Shown: piece after piece, positions 40,765 to 53,188 of the stretch
How the letters are laid out: each line of letters starts with the position of its first letter
Position numbering within the stretch: position 1 is the stretch's first letter
From: Prorocentrum cordatum
Taxonomy: Eukaryota > Sar > Dinophyceae > Prorocentrales > Prorocentraceae
NCBI GenBank assembly: GCA_963575745.1
Contig: CAUYUJ010018904.1
Location: 165,276-229,275 of the forward strand
DNA length: 64,000 bases
Reading direction: 5' to 3'
Notes under the pieces: generated by a model
The model's database searches: none
Seen by the model: the letters and a program-made list of their open reading frames with translations, nothing else
Told to the model about the DNA's origin: nothing
Position numbers and translations under genes: made by a program

Positions 40765-42290
40765 GGTCCCTGCCTTCTCGCGGGCAAGGGTCCCTGCCTT
40801 CTCGCGGGCACACCCAGACTCCCTGCCTCGGGCAAACTCAGGCCGCACTTCTCCCGGGCTGTGCCGGGTTCCCTGTGGCATGCTGCGTGCAGGTTACCTC
40901 GCTGCCTTCTCGCGGGCAAAGCCGTCTCACGAGCACCCACAAGTCACTTTGGGGTCGCTGCCTTCTCGCGAGCTTTACCTCGTGCGACGTGGAGGTTCCC
41001 TGCCTCCTCGCAAGCGGCAAACCCAGGCCTGTCGAGCTACGCTCTCTGGCCCTCTTCGCCAGAGGACCGGGCGTCCCGGGGCGCAGGCTCCTTGTTGGTT
41101 TCCAGTGGGTGCGGTCCTCAGTGCATTTCTGGTGCCGCTGAGCGCCATTCTCGCTGGTCCGTGCCGCCTGTGGTGAAATGTATAATGCGTCGTTGCTGCC
41201 CCCGTGGGAGCCGTGCTCTCTCTCTGGCCCTCGCCGCCTGCCATTCCCAGATCTGCGCCGGCCAGTCTGAGCGCGACTGTGCACTCGGGTGGCGCTCGCT
41301 TGCCACTATTGCACTCTATGCGCCTTTCTTTCTGCGTTCTGGTGCCCAGGCGCACCCAGATTCGCAGTCTGAGCGCGACGTTGCGCTCGTGGGCGTCCGC
41401 GTGCCCAAAAAATTGCATTTGGTGCTCCTTTCGGCGTTCTGGTGCCCAGGCGCACCCAGTTTTGCAGTCTGTGCGCGACTTCGCGCTCCTGGGCGCTCGC
41501 GCCCCCAGAATTGCATTCTGAGCTCCTTTCTGCGTTCTGGTGGCCAGGGCACCAAGATTCGCAGTCTGACGCGTCCGCGTGCCCAGAATTGCATTCTGAG
41601 CCTTTCGGCGGCCTGGTACCCAGGCGCACCGGGGTTCGCAATCTGAGCGCGACTTAGGCGTCCGCCCGCCCAGACTTGCATTTTGAGCTCCTTTCTACGT
41701 TCTGGTGACCAGGCGCACCAATTTTCGCAGTCTGAAGGCTTCTGGGCATCCGCGCGCCCAGAATTGCATGCTGAGCTCCTGCTACCCAGGCGCACCCGGG
41801 CTCGCAATCTGAGCGTGACTCAGCGCTCCTGGGTGTTCGCGAGCCCAAAAAATTGCATCCTGAGCGCCTTTCTGGGTTTTGATTCCAGGCGCACCCACGT
41901 TCGCAATCTGAGCGTTTGTGGCGTCCGCGCGCCCAGAATTGCACTCTATATCCCTTCTGCGTTCTGGGGCGCAGGCGCGCCCAGATTCGCAATCTCAGCG
42001 CAGCAAAGCGCTCCTCAGCGTTCGCGCGCCCAAAAATGGCATTCTGAACGCCGCTTTTCTGCGTTCTACTGCGCTGGCGTGCCTAGATTCGCAAGCTCAG
42101 CGCACATTAGCGCTCGTGGGCGTTCGCGCGAAATTGCATTGTGAGTCCCCCTTTTGCTTTCTGGTGCCCATGCGCACCCAAATTCGCAACCAGAGTGCGA
42201 CTTAGCGCTCCTGGGCGTTCGCGCGCCCGGAATATCGCATCCTTAGTTCCTTTCTGCATTCCGGTGCCCAGGCGCGCCAAAATGCAGTGA
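40765..42290 (+). repeat. Repeats in the leader of element G
   Basis: CCTGCCTTCTCGCGGGCA-like words recur at 40,768-41,010. 41,115-41,270 matches 19,355-19,550. About eleven units averaging 92 bp follow from about 41,330 to 42,290, marked by TGCGTTCTGGTGCCCAGGCG and GCGCCCAGAATTGCA. No gene in this 1.5 kb. Confidence 0.8.
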
Positions 42291-42560
42291 CCTGGCCGTC
42301 TCGACAGAGCCAGAAGCAGGGGCTCCGGGCACACTCTGGGGCACTCGGGGTCGAATGTGTGCAGGCGGCAGAAGCTAGTCCTTGATGGGTGAGCTTGCTA
42401 ATTCCGCACCTGCACACAACGCGGGCGGGGGTGCTTTGCATTTGTGCAGCATGCCCGTCCTCGACCGACCCCGGGGGGCCTGCGTCCCAAACGGCGCGTA
42501 ATCCGAATATCCATGCTGACGCCCTTTCACCAGCGAACTTAGAATTAAATTCTGGTGTGG
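42290..42560. repeat. Inverted copy of 14,280-14,545
   Basis: Carries GGCAGAAGCTAGTCCTTGAT and CACCTGCACACAACGCGGGC, reverse complements of the left copy. It precedes the 3.1-kb duplicated gag/pol segment. Confidence 0.7.
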
Positions 42561-43702
42561 CTGCTGAAAATACAGAGGCTGAGATTGCAACTGGACGGAT
42601 TTCCCATGGGAAGTCGGCCCATCGGATTTCGGAACATTTTCGGCCCCAAAGATAAGTGCCAAAGAAGCGTGGGTCGGAAGCGCCTCAGTGAGCAGTTCCT
42701 TGGCTGCGTTTCCTGTTGCCTTAGCTCCGAGGCGAAGCTGACATTCGCGCCGTTGCAATAGCGCGCAGTCTAGCTGCGCACGCCCTCTAGCGCGTCGCCT
42801 TGACGGCGTTGCCCGCCAGGACGGCGCGCCTCACATAAAGGATGGGGTCACCCAGACCACCCACCAGGAAAGAAACCGTTTGGAAAGGGATTCGCCTGCT
42901 CCGCGGCGACGGACAGCATTCTATCGCGAAGGGCGAGCGTAAGCCCCTTCGCGCCGCGTCCAGGCGGACGCGCTCGCCTCAAAGATGGGCGCTCACTCAT
43001 CCATCTCATCATTCAAATCTGCTCTGTGTTCTCTGGCGGCGGCGGCGACAAAGTTAAATCGCGTCGGCGGCGCGGTGGCGTTCTTTGACGGCAGCCCAGC
43101 ACCGTCAACCTGCAGGGAGCCAGCGCGGCAAGGCAGGTTCTCCACCGGGGCAGCATCGCACGCAGCGCTCGGCAGGCGCGCTTATGACGCCCTCCGGAGG
43201 CCTGGGTGGTGCACTCAGGCTGCGGAGGGGGATAAGCATCGCAATCAGCGCTGGCTACGTTTTGCCCCGCAGTGCAGACCGCGCCTGAGCAGGTTGTCGT
43301 CTCTTGTCTCGTGCGTTGTGCCGCACTAGCTCAGACGAGCACGCCTCGCGCAATCTGCCCTCTCACAGCTCAGACCTTGCCCAGCCTCTCACAGGTTGCT
43401 GTCGCGTGTTTTGGTGGCGGCAGCAGGCGGCGTCAGAACTGATTCTGCGAAGGGAAATCTTGGTTGAAGGCATCTTTGGAGGCGCTGCCTGTCTGCAGGT
43501 CTGAGGAATCGGAAATACGGTTGCTTTCATGCCTGAGGCCACTCTTCTCTTTTCTCGTCGGAGGAAAAGCCAGGTATCCACCTGCGGCGGGAGATCCTTC
43601 AGCTGTCCACTGCAACCGCGATGGCTCAGACAAGGTGTCTGAATTGCAGATTTGTGTCCTACCACGCAGAGCACTCTGATTCTACGCGTCGTCCGAGGGA
43701 AG

Positions 43703-45006
43703 ATGTCTTTCTCTCCGAGTGACGTCGCGGCGATGATCGCTACCGCCGCCAGTGGAGCCTTCAACGGGGCAGGTGCAGATCAGGTGCGTGAATGGGTGGA
43801 ATTCGTCATCAATGTCGACGTCGACCCCGCCAAGAAGCACGATCTGTTCCACTACGTGTCTGTCGCGCGGCTGCTGGCCGAGACGGGAGGCACATCGCGC
43901 CAGCCGACTTCGAAGACCCTCACATGCGGGACATGATCAAGGCGAGCATTCCCGTTCACGCCACCCCGTATGCCACCGAACAGGACGACCCGTGGGAGAG
44001 CTGGAAAGTGTCGCCGGCACAGATTGTCTTGGCAGTCAAGGTGCAGGGGGCGCGCGCGAAGAAAGCCTCGCCAGGACCATCGGTGCCACCAGAGGTGGCC
44101 CACAACAACAAAGAGCTTTCGGGCATGGCTGAAGCAGTGAAGCAATTTGCGGAACTTCAGTCGCAGGCGCTGCAGAAAGGGAAGCCGAAAGGACTCAGTT
44201 TCAAGTTGCAGGACCAGAAACTCGAGCTGGGCATGCAGCATTTCGCCAAGGATGCACTCCCGTCAGAGGAGGTCCTCGCGAATTCGAGGCGGCGGGGAAG
44301 ATCGCGCGCGACAAAGGCAGGCCGTGGGTCGGGTCCGCTGAGGGCGAGGATCTGCGCGATCACCACCGCCCAACTTGGAGCCGGACTCCTATGATCGACG
44401 CTGTCGTGGGGGACGGCTCTTACGAGGAGCGGGTGAAGCAGAGCGCTGCCGCCAAGCGGAACATGGCGTGGATGGACAAAGTCGACTACGCTGGCTTTGC
44501 CACGTTCATGGGCCACCTGCACGAGTGGGGGTTCAAGGTAATCCTCACCAAGGCATGCAGCATGGCTGACTTCCTTGCGTACGCCCACAACATCGTGCGA
44601 ATCGCCGAGGAACACGGTGGAGTCAGGACAGCTTATCAATACGATGTTCTCCAGAGGAGGGCCATGGCCAGGGCTCTGGAGGAAGACGTCGTAGGTTTGG
44701 CGCCTTACTTCGCCAAGATCGATCGTGAAAACCTAGAAAGTAAATAAAAGCTTCACGGAGGCTGGCCGGGCTGTGACAGCTAAGGGGCAGCAGTCGAAGG
44801 GTCAGCCCAAAGGCTGCGCCAAGGGCGTCGCCGACAAGGGCGGCAAGGGGAGCAAGAAGAGCTCCGACGGCACAGAGGCTGACAACCGGCCTGTCCGGTC
44901 GCCGGCCAAGCGCCCCAAGGGAACGGCGGGCGCCGATCATCAGCACAGGTCTCGCAGCCCCCGCTCCGGCAATCAGCAGTACAACAGTTGGGGAAACAAG
45001 TGGTGA
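43703..45006 (+). pseudogene. Gag-like gene of element G, copy 1
   Basis: Starts MSFSPSDVAAMIATAASGAF, clearly related to D gag. Frame changes occur near 43,890 (before HIAPADFEDPHMRD), 44,285 (LPSEEVLA, then the other frame) and 44,740. Blocks kept: DLFHYVSVARLLAE, WKVSPAQIV, KPKGLSFKLQDQ, DAVVGDGSYEERV and GHLHEWGFKVILTKA. The basic tail (44,773-45,006, KGQPKG, RSRSPRS) ends in TGA, and pol follows in the same frame without a gap. The shifts near 43,890, 44,285 and 44,740 are shared with copy 2, so they existed before the duplication. Confidence 0.8.
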
Positions 45007-45725
45007 GTGGGCCAAGCACCACAAGTCGAGGGCGCCGGGAGTGATATCTCGGAGGAAGCATCAGACGACACGGAGGCGTCGCCGCTTCCAGGTACCAGTT
45101 CGAGGTCAAGTGAGTCAGCAAATTCTCCACTCGAAGCTGTCCAGGCAGCCTTCTCTGCATTTAGCGCCCGCGAGGATTTGCATAGCCTGGGTCCGAGCGA
45201 CCACTTGCGCTGGGCCAGCGGCTTGCCAGAAGCCGACGATAGCCCGCGCGTGCCAACATTTTTAAACGGCTATTTTGCGAGATCGGTTTCAATGTCGGTT
45301 GCCGAGCTGCAAACCGCTCGCCAGTCTGCTCTTGCTTTTTGGAAGCTGGCAGACTATCTTTAAAAGTTTGCCAGCTCACTGTCAGTCAGTGCTGGGTCCG
45401 GAGAAGAACCTTCTGCTGCTGAAAGAGATGCTCGAGACTACAGCATGGCCAGATAATACCTTGTTTCACAACCTCTGCCATGGCTTCCCTTTGGTGGGGC
45501 GCCTGCCTGCTAGTGGCATCCATGCGCCCGCTGCCACGTCTCTCCGGAACCAGCCGAGACTTTGCGGTCGCTTTTACCACATCCGCGCGAGCGGAACGAG
45601 GCGACTCTCGGTAGAATCGCCGCGGAAAAGGGCGGCGATACGAGGGTTAGGACTCAATTTTTATCGGCCTGCTCAAAAGAGGTCGAAGATGGCAAGGCCC
45701 GCTTCCGTAACCTAGATGTAAATTC
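45007..45725 (+). pseudogene. Pol N-terminus of element G, copy 1
   Basis: Continues in the gag frame straight after the TGA: acidic Ser-rich linker (DISEEASDDTEAS), then LHSLGPSDHLRWASG, as in D. The frame stops after AFWKLADYL. A second frame gives LPAHCQSVLGPEKNLLLLKEM, and the piece is cut at 45,725 by the antisense D fragment, before the RT catalytic motifs. Confidence 0.75.
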
Positions 45726-47514
45726 TTAAAATCCATTTCAATGCGCAGATCGCTGCCATCAGCTCCCAGGTGCCGATCTGGTTCTTTCGCCAGTGTGCCC
45801 ATTGGCGAGCGCTGTCGGGTGGCGGCCCAGACTTTGGCGAAAGGAGCGTGCAGCACCCACGCCATCATGCCAGTGCCGGTTGCGTCGCTGTACAAAATGC
45901 ACCGCTGACGCTCGCGGAGTTGCAGCGGTACACGCCGCGAGGGTGGCGATTGCAAAAACTTATGCCACCATATGAGCGCGAGCCTCGTCCTCGCAGTGAG
46001 ACGGCTGGCACGGCCTGCGCCATGAAAGAACAATGCTGCCTGCGGAGCACGCGCCCCCTTGCCAAAAACTGAGCTGGCACCCCAACTCAAACGCAAGGCC
46101 AGCTTCTGCGCTTCTGCCGGCGGCAACGCGCCCGCTTTGAGGGCCCTGACGATTTGGGAGCTCCACAACTCGAGCTTCTCCGGACCCACGTCAAAAACTA
46201 TCTCTTGCCGGGCGTCATCAAAACGAACGCCGACGCCGAGAATGGTGGCCGATGGCTGTTCTGTGACAGCCTTGGCGGCATCCAAATCCCAGCCGAGAAG
46301 ATCTGAAATTACGTACCTGGCAAGCTTGGCCGTGCCAGCAGGGCCCGTCAGAGGGTCTCCGCCAACATCTATTTGCTCTTCCATCGCGTCGCCCGAAAAC
46401 AGATCGTCGACGAAGCGAAGGTACAGCACTAGGAAAATCTGCGCGAGCACGCCCTGAATTGCCAAACCGAACCGCTCCCAGGCGGACACGGAGGCGGAAG
46501 AGCCAAAGGGCATTGCCAGGAGCTGGAGACACTGGTCTGTAGCCAACGCCTCCTGCCACACGACAACTGCCAATGGAAGGTGAGAGCTGCATATTGGTAG
46601 TGTTTTGAAGGCTTGCACAAAATCATCTTTGCGCCAACGAACGCGCATTGTTCTTGATTTTGTGATCTTCAACACCAGCGCTACAAGTGAGTCTAGCGTG
46701 TCGGGAAGCATCTTCTCGGATACTTGCGCGCCTTCATTGATGCGCGACGCAGAAAAATCATCGATGCATCTAACTTTGGGAAACGTTTCCCAGCCTACGG
46801 TCTTCCAACCTTGCACGATTGGGAATCTCGGGGTTAAAACACAAGTTTCTATGTTCATTGGACGCATTCTAGCCTTGCCGTCCGCGACCTCCCGGTCGCA
46901 TGCAGAAGCAAAAACTTCGCAGACAGATCTGTCCATCCCGAGTGGCAAAGACGATCGCCGCAAAATGCGTCTGTTCTGAACGCTCGCAGTGGCCAATAGA
47001 GCAGCTTTGGTTACCTCCGGCGCTGCGTTCCCTGTCGGAACGCGCATCCCACTCGCTGGGAGCAAGCCGACAAGAGGAAAACCGTGCATTAAATTGCTAA
47101 TCAGCGCGGCGTCTGGCCAGCTAATGGACTCAAGCATCTCGCTAAGGAGAAAAAGATTTTTCCGGGGCCCTAAGACACCTTGGCAGTGCGCTGGCAGCTG
47201 CGCGAACGCGCGTTGCCAGCAGGGTTCCGTCACTCGCTTCCTCTCCGACCAGTAAGCAAGCGCTGATTTACGAGCCGAGTGCAATTCCGCAGGGGTCAAT
47301 CTTGTCACGCGGTCGCAGCCTTTTTCCAAAAGTGCGGCAAAAGAGGAACTTCTGCGCAAACAGGCAAGGCCGACGCCCACTCCAAGTGATCCCATGGATC
47401 TAGGCGATGCAAATCATCGCGAGCGAGAAAGCTATGTACACGCGCGCAGACATGTGACAGCCCAGCTTTAGAATGCTTAAAATAAGCGCTGGGACGAGCC
47501 GAAGAGGACTCCAT
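45726..47514 (-). pseudogene. Pol fragment, near-identical to element D
   Basis: Second copy of 29,107-30,894. The main frame 47,395-45,647 runs through RT (RFVDDLFSGD) into RNase H (LYSDATGTG) without the 29,384 frameshift of D. It then shares the shift that breaks TWELMAAICALKW. It ends at 45,726, so the last third of RNase H is absent. The N-terminal piece at 47,305-47,514 is in the gag frame, as in D. Confidence 0.88.
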
Positions 47515-47583
47515 GGGCTCATCGTCCCCTGACTCGCTCTCCGACTGCTGACCGTCGGCACTGTTAGCGAGCGGCGTGACCGC

Positions 47584-48696
47584 TCACTTGCTCCAGGACT
47601 GCTTGTCCCACTGGCCGGACTGCTGCCATCCACCGCGCGGGCTGCGCGACCGATGCTGCTGGCCGCCACCAGCGCTGCCCTTGTGCCGCGCGCGCGGCGA
47701 ACGCACGCGCCGGTTGTCGCCCTTAGCGCTCTTGCCGCCCTTGCCGCAGGAGGATGCGCTGCTGGAAGCATGACTGCCCCCGTCGCCGTAGCTCTTGGAG
47801 GCGCCCTTGGGCTGGCCCTTGGACTGACCCTTGGACGCGCCAGATGCACGAGCGAGCTCCGCGAAGCGCTTATCCACCTTGTCTTTGGCCGTGCGCAGGA
47901 GATCAACATCGATCCTTGTAAGGTACCTGCTCAAATCGGTTTCGTCCCTCTCCGGCGCTTTGGCCATGGCCCTCCGCTGGAGGACGTCGTATTGAAACGC
48001 AGTCCTGACCCCGCCGTTCTCCTCAGCGATGCAGATCATAATATGCACGTAGGAGAAAAAGTCCGCCATGGTGCACGCCTTCGTGAGGATCACCTTGAAA
48101 CCCCACTCGTGGAGATGCCCCATGAAGGTCGCGAAGCTCACGTAATCGATCTTATCGATCCAAGCGCTTCCGCGCTTGGCGGCCGCACTCTGTCTCACGC
48201 GATCCTCGTGGGAGCCGTCGCCCACAACCGCGTCGACGAGAGGGGTGCGACTCCATGCTGGGCGGTGATGATCGCGGAGATCTTCGCCTTCTGCAGAGCC
48301 GATCCAAGCCCGGCCCTTGTCGTTGGCGATCTTGGCTCCGGCCTCGAACTTCGCCAATATTTCCTCGGACGGGAGGGTGTCTTTATCGAAATTCTGCAAG
48401 CCCACTTCAACGATCCTGTCTTGAAGCTTGAAGCCGAGTCCCTTCGGCTTGCCCTTCTGGAGCGCCTGGGTCTGTAGTTCTGCGAGCTGTTTCACAGCTT
48501 CGGCCATTCCTGCCACGTCGCTCGACCCAGCGCCGGCTTCTGGAGCCGAGCGGGCGGGTGGTGCAGCTTGGGCGCACTTGGTCTGCACCTTGAGTGCGAA
48601 GACGACCTGTGCCGGCGAAACCTTCCAGGCTTTCCATGCTGGATCCTGCTCTGCGGCGTAGGGCAAATCGTTCACAACAATCGCTGCCTTAATCAT
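47584..48696 (-). pseudogene. Gag fragment, near-identical to element D, 5'-truncated
   Basis: 370 codons match D gag from about residue 81 (MIKAAIVVNDLPYAAEQ) to the same C-terminus and TGA. Upstream sequence is replaced at 48,697 by the B repeat of another element, so the N-terminal ~80 residues and A1 are lost. The methionine at the edge is internal, not a true start. Confidence 0.85.
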
Positions 48697-48698
48697 GT

Positions 48699-49432
48699 CG
48701 GCGCCTCTTGTCCCACGTGCCCAACGGTGGCGCGGGGGCGCCGACCATTAGCATTGCTCTGGGCGCGGTTCAACAGGATTTTCATCGCCCCAAAATCTCG
48801 CTGCGATTTGGGGGGCAGGAAAATCCTGGGAGCGGGCCCCTTGGTGGCCTCTTCCCCTCGGGGCCTCTGCGGTTTTCAATGCTCGCTCTCACTGCTTGGC
48901 AGTGCCCTGGCGGCGCGGCGGACCTTTCTCACAGTCGGTGGCCGCTGGCCGGCGGATTTGGCGGTGCCACGCCCTGCCTCCTTCCGCTTGTCTTCCGCTT
49001 CTGTTGCTGGCGGCTGGTTGGTGATTGATTGGCAGGCTTCTCGTCCCAGACTGCCCCGCGTGCCCGGATAGCACCTGTGGCAGTTGCTGTTCGCTCTCGC
49101 CCTGGCGCCGGCTACCGTTCATACGCCTCAGCGCTGGCCACCCCATGGTTCGGCTGGTGTGTCGCTGGTGCTCTCGTCGCCACTCTGAGCCCTGCCCGTG
49201 CTCTCGTTGCCACGGGTTGGGGGTTGGCACTGCTCGCGCTTGTCTCCCGTTACCCGCCCTCGTCCTCCCTGTGGCGCTGCGCGCAGGTTAGCGTCGGCGC
49301 CCCTGCCAGGCGGGCCATTGGAGAAGTCCAGATTGGGCCAACCTGGCGGCGCCTCTTGTCCCACGTGCCCAACGGTGGCGCGGGGGCGCCGACCATTAGC
49401 ATTGCTCCGGGCGCGGTTCAACAGGATTTTCG
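48699..49432 (+). mobile_element. Element c: B1, A2, B2 of a split-repeat element
   Basis: B is 85-86 bp and occurs at 48,699-48,783 and 49,347-49,432, ending CAGGATTTTC. Between them A2 begins at 48,784 with a hairpin (CCCCAAAATC / GATTTGGGG) and GGCAGGAAAATCCTG. The arm at 48,774-48,783 is a perfect 10-bp complement of 48,819-48,828. A1 and a native interior are missing; the left neighbour is the antisense D fragment. No protein is encoded; the GC-rich frames over 48,800-49,300 have no motif. Confidence 0.75.
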
Positions 49433-52400
49433 GAACATTTTCGGCCCCAAAGATAAGTGCCAAAGAAGCGTGGGTCGGAAGCGCCTCAGTGAGCAGTTCC
49501 TTGGCTGCGTTTCCTGTTGCCTTAGCTCCGAGGCGAAGCTGACATTCGCGCCGTTGCAATAGCGCGCAGTCTAGCTGCGCACGCCCTCTAGCGCGTCGCC
49601 TTGACGGCGTTGCCCGCCAGGACGGCGCGCCCCGCATAAAGGATGGGGCCACCCAGACCACCCACCAGGAAAGAAACCGTTTGGAAAGGGATTCGCCTGC
49701 TCCGCGGCGACGGACAGCATTCTATCGCGAAGGGCGAGCGTAAGCCCCTTCGCGCCGCGTCCAGGCGGACGCGCTCGCCTCAAAGATGGGCGCTCACTCA
49801 TCCATCTCATCATTCAAATCTGCTCTGTGTTCTCTGGCGGCGGCGGCGACAAAGTTAAATCGCGTCGGCGGCGCGGTGGCGTTCTTTGACGGCAGCCCAG
49901 CACCGTCAACCTGCAGGGAGCCAGCGCGGCAAGGCAGGTTCTCCACCGGGGCAGCATCGCACGCAGCGCTCGGCAGGCGCGCTTACGACGCCCTCCGGAG
50001 GCCTGGGTGGTGCACTCAGGCTGCGGAGGGGGATAAGCATCGCAATCAGCGCTGGCTACGTTTTGCCCCGCAGTGCAGACCGCGCCTGAGCAGGTTGTCG
50101 TCTCTTGTCTCGTGCGTTGTGCCGCACTAGCTCAGACGAGCACGCCTCGCGCAATCTGCCCTCTCACAGCTCAGACCTTGCCCAGCCTCTCACAGGTTGC
50201 TGTCGCGTGTTTTGGTGGCGGCAGCAGGCGGCGTCAGAACTGATTTTGCGAAGGGAAATCTTGGTTGAAGGCATCTTTGGAGGCGCTGCCTGTCTGCAGG
50301 TCTGAGGAATCGGAAATACGGTTGCTTTCACCATGCCTGAGGCCACTCTTCTCTTTTCTCGTCGGAGGAAAAGCCAGGTATCCACCTGCGGCGGGAGATC
50401 CTTCAGCTGCCCACTGTAACCGCGATGGCTCAGACAAGGTGTCTGAATTGCAGATTTGTGTCCTACCACGCAGAGCACTCTGATTCTACGCGTCGTCCGA
50501 GGGAAGATGTCTTTCTCTCCGAGTGACGTCGCGGCGATGATCGCTACCGCCGCCAGTGGAGCCTTCAACGGGGCAGGTGCAGATCAGGTGCGTGAGTGGG
50601 TGGAATTCGTCATCAATGTCGACGTCGACCCCGCCAAGAAGCACGATCTGTTCCACTACGTGTCTGTCGCGCGGCTGCTGGCCGAGACGGGAGGCACATC
50701 GCGCCAGCCGACTTCGAAGACCCTCACATGCGGGACATGATCAAGGCGAGCATTCCCGTTCACGCCACCCCGTATGCCACCGAACAGGACGACCCGTGGG
50801 AGAGCTGGAAAGTGTCGCCGGCACAGATTGTCTTGGCAGTCAAGGTGCAGGGGGCGCGCGCGAAGAAAGCCTCGCCAGGACCATCGGTGCCACCAGAGGT
50901 GGCCCACAACAACAAAGAGCTTTCGGGCATGGCTGAAGCAGTGAAGCAATTTGCGGAACTTCAGTCGCAGGCGCTGCAGAAAGGGAAGCCGAAAGGACTC
51001 AGTTTCAAGTTGCAGGACCAGAAACTCGAGCTGGGCATGCAGCATTTCGCCAAGGATGCACTCCCGTCAGAGGAGGTCCTCGCGAATTCGAGGCGGCGGG
51101 GAAGATCGCGCACGACAAAGGCAGGCCGTGGGTCGGGTCCGCTGAGGGCGAGGATCTGCGCGATCACCACCGCCCAACTTGGAGCCGGACTCCTATGATC
51201 GACGCTGTCGTGGGCGACGGCTCTTACGAGGAGCGGGTGAAGCAGAGCGCTGCCGCCAAGCGGAACATGGCGTGGATGGACAAAGTCGACTACGCTGGCT
51301 TTGCCACGTTCATGGGCCACCTGCACGAGTGGGGGTTCAAGGTGATCCTCACCAAGGCATGTAGCATGGCTGACTTTCCTTGCGTACGCCCACAACATCG
51401 TGCGAATCGCCGAGGAACACGGTGGAGTCAGGACAGCTTATCAATACGATGTTCTCCAGAGGAGGGCCATGGCCAGGGCTCTGGAGGAAGACGTCGTAGG
51501 TTTGGCGCCTTACTTCGCCAAGATCGATCGTGAAAACCTAGAAAGTAAATAAAAGCTTCACGGAGGCTGGCCGGGCTGTGACAGCTAAGGGGCAGCAGTC
51601 GAAGGGTCAGCCCAAAGGCTGCGCCAAGGGCGTCGCCGACAAGGGCGGCAAGGGGAGCAAGAAGAGCTCCGACGGCACAGAGGCTGACAACCGGCCTGTC
51701 CGGTCGCCGGCCAAGCGCCCCAAGGGCACGGCGGGCACCGATTATCAGCACAGGTCTCGCAGCCCCCGCTCCGGCAATCAGCAGTACAACAGTTGGGGAA
51801 ACAAGTGGTGAGTGGGCCAAGCACCACAAGTCGAGGGCGCCGGGAGTGATATCTCGGAGGAAGCATCAGACGACACGGAGGCGTCGCCGCTTCCAGGTAC
51901 CAGTTCGAGGTCAAGTGAGTCAGCAAATTCTCCACTCGAAGCTGTCCAGGCAGCTTTCTCTGCATTTAGCGCCCGCGAGGATTTGCATAGCCTGGGTCCG
52001 AGCGACCACTTGCGCTGGGCCAGCGGCTTGCCAGAAGCCGACGATAGCCCGCGCGTGCCAACAGCTATTTTGCGAGATCGGTTTCAATGTCGGTTGCCGA
52101 GCTGCAAACCGCTCGCCAGTCTGCTCTTGCTTTTTGGAAGCTGGCAGACTATCTTTAGAAGTTTGCCAGCTCACTGTCAGTCAGTGCTGGGTCCGGAGAA
52201 GAACCTTCTGCTGCTGAAAGAGATGCTCGAGACTACAGCATGGCCAGATAATACCTTGTTTCACAACCTCTGCCATGGCTTCCCTTTGGTGGGGCGCCTG
52301 CCTGCTAGTGGCATCCATGCGCCCGCTGCCACGTCTCTCCGGAACCAGCCGAGACTTTGCGGTCGCTTTTACCACATCCGCGCGAGCGGAACGAGGCGAC

Positions 52401-52520
52401 TCTCGGTAGAATCGCCGCGGAAAAGGGCGGCGATACGAGGGTTAGGACTCAATTTTTATCGGCCTGCTCAAAAGAGGTCGAAGATGGCAAGGCCCGCTTC
52501 CGTAACCTAGATGTAAATTC
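49433..52520 (+). repeat. 3.1-kb direct repeat, right copy
   Basis: Copy of 42,632-45,725, starting GGAACATTTTCGGCCCCAAA directly after the B2 end of element c. Here the retroelement continues past 52,520 into the RT core, which the left copy lacks. Confidence 0.92.
50506..51811 (+). pseudogene. Gag-like gene of element G, copy 2
   Basis: As copy 1, with the same three frame changes plus one extra base near 51,372 (MADFPCVRP in place of MADFLAYAH). The basic tail 51,578-51,811 ends in TGA, and pol begins in the same frame at 51,812. Confidence 0.8.
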
Positions 52521-53188
52521 TTGTGTTTTAACAGCTCGCTTCCCCATCGTGCAGGGGAGAGAGACGGAATGCCAAACATTCGCTGCATAGACGATCTCAC
52601 TGCGTCTGCGGTGAATGGCGCGGTTGTACATAGTGAAAGAACATGTCCAGACACGCTGGACACTTTGGTGGCATTAGTGCGCCACGCAGCAGCAGGCAAG
52701 CAACACATTGCCATGAGGTGGAGGAAAGATGACTTTCGGCATGCTTTTAAGACACTGCCGATTTGCAGCGGCCACTTGCCGTTAGCAGTGACAGCTTGGC
52801 CAGAAGCAGTGGCAGACGGTAAGGCGTTACAGTTGCTGTGCCTACCATGTGGCTCTTCCGCCTCAGTGTCCGGTTGGGATCGTTTCGGCCTCTCCATTCA
52901 AGGCATTTTGGCAGCTCTGTTTCACTTGTTATATTTGCGTTTTGTCGACGATCTGTTCGCCGGCGATTCGGCCCTGGAGGGGCGCGATATTGGCAGTGAC
53001 TGCTTAATCGGCCCCGCGGGCTCTGCGCGCCTGGCAAGAGCAGTCGTGTCAGAAGTGCTGGGCTGGGATCTCGACGCCGGCAAAGCCGTCACGGAGGCCA
53101 CTAAGACCGTAATCCTCGGAGTCTGCGTAGAATTTGACGACCACTACCAGCTGATCCAGTTTTCTCTCGAAGCAGAGAGGTTGGAAAA
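51812..53188 (+). pseudogene. RT region of element G pol, first part
   Basis: In frame with gag after TGA, starting with the acidic linker. A 10-bp deletion near 52,062 relative to copy 1 and shifts near 52,340 and 52,560 break the N-terminal part. The RT core 52,521-53,188 is open: NIRCIDDLTASAVNG, DDFRHAFKTLPI, LPCGSSASVSGWDRFG, catalytic RFVDDLFAGD and ILGVCVEFDD. The gene is interrupted after GAAAA (53,184-53,188), within ERLE|K, by the next element. Removing that element and one GAAAA restores LEKWTAEIREAL. Confidence 0.85.

Larger units (their letters stand above)
42632..45725 (+). repeat. 3.1-kb direct repeat, left copy
   Basis: Nearly identical to 49,433-52,520: leader, gag and the start of pol. 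Differences are a 3-bp and a 10-bp indel, a one-base indel near 51,372 and scattered substitutions. The right edge (45,725) is the join to the antisense D fragment. The left edge in the right copy is the B2 end of another element. Confidence 0.92.
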
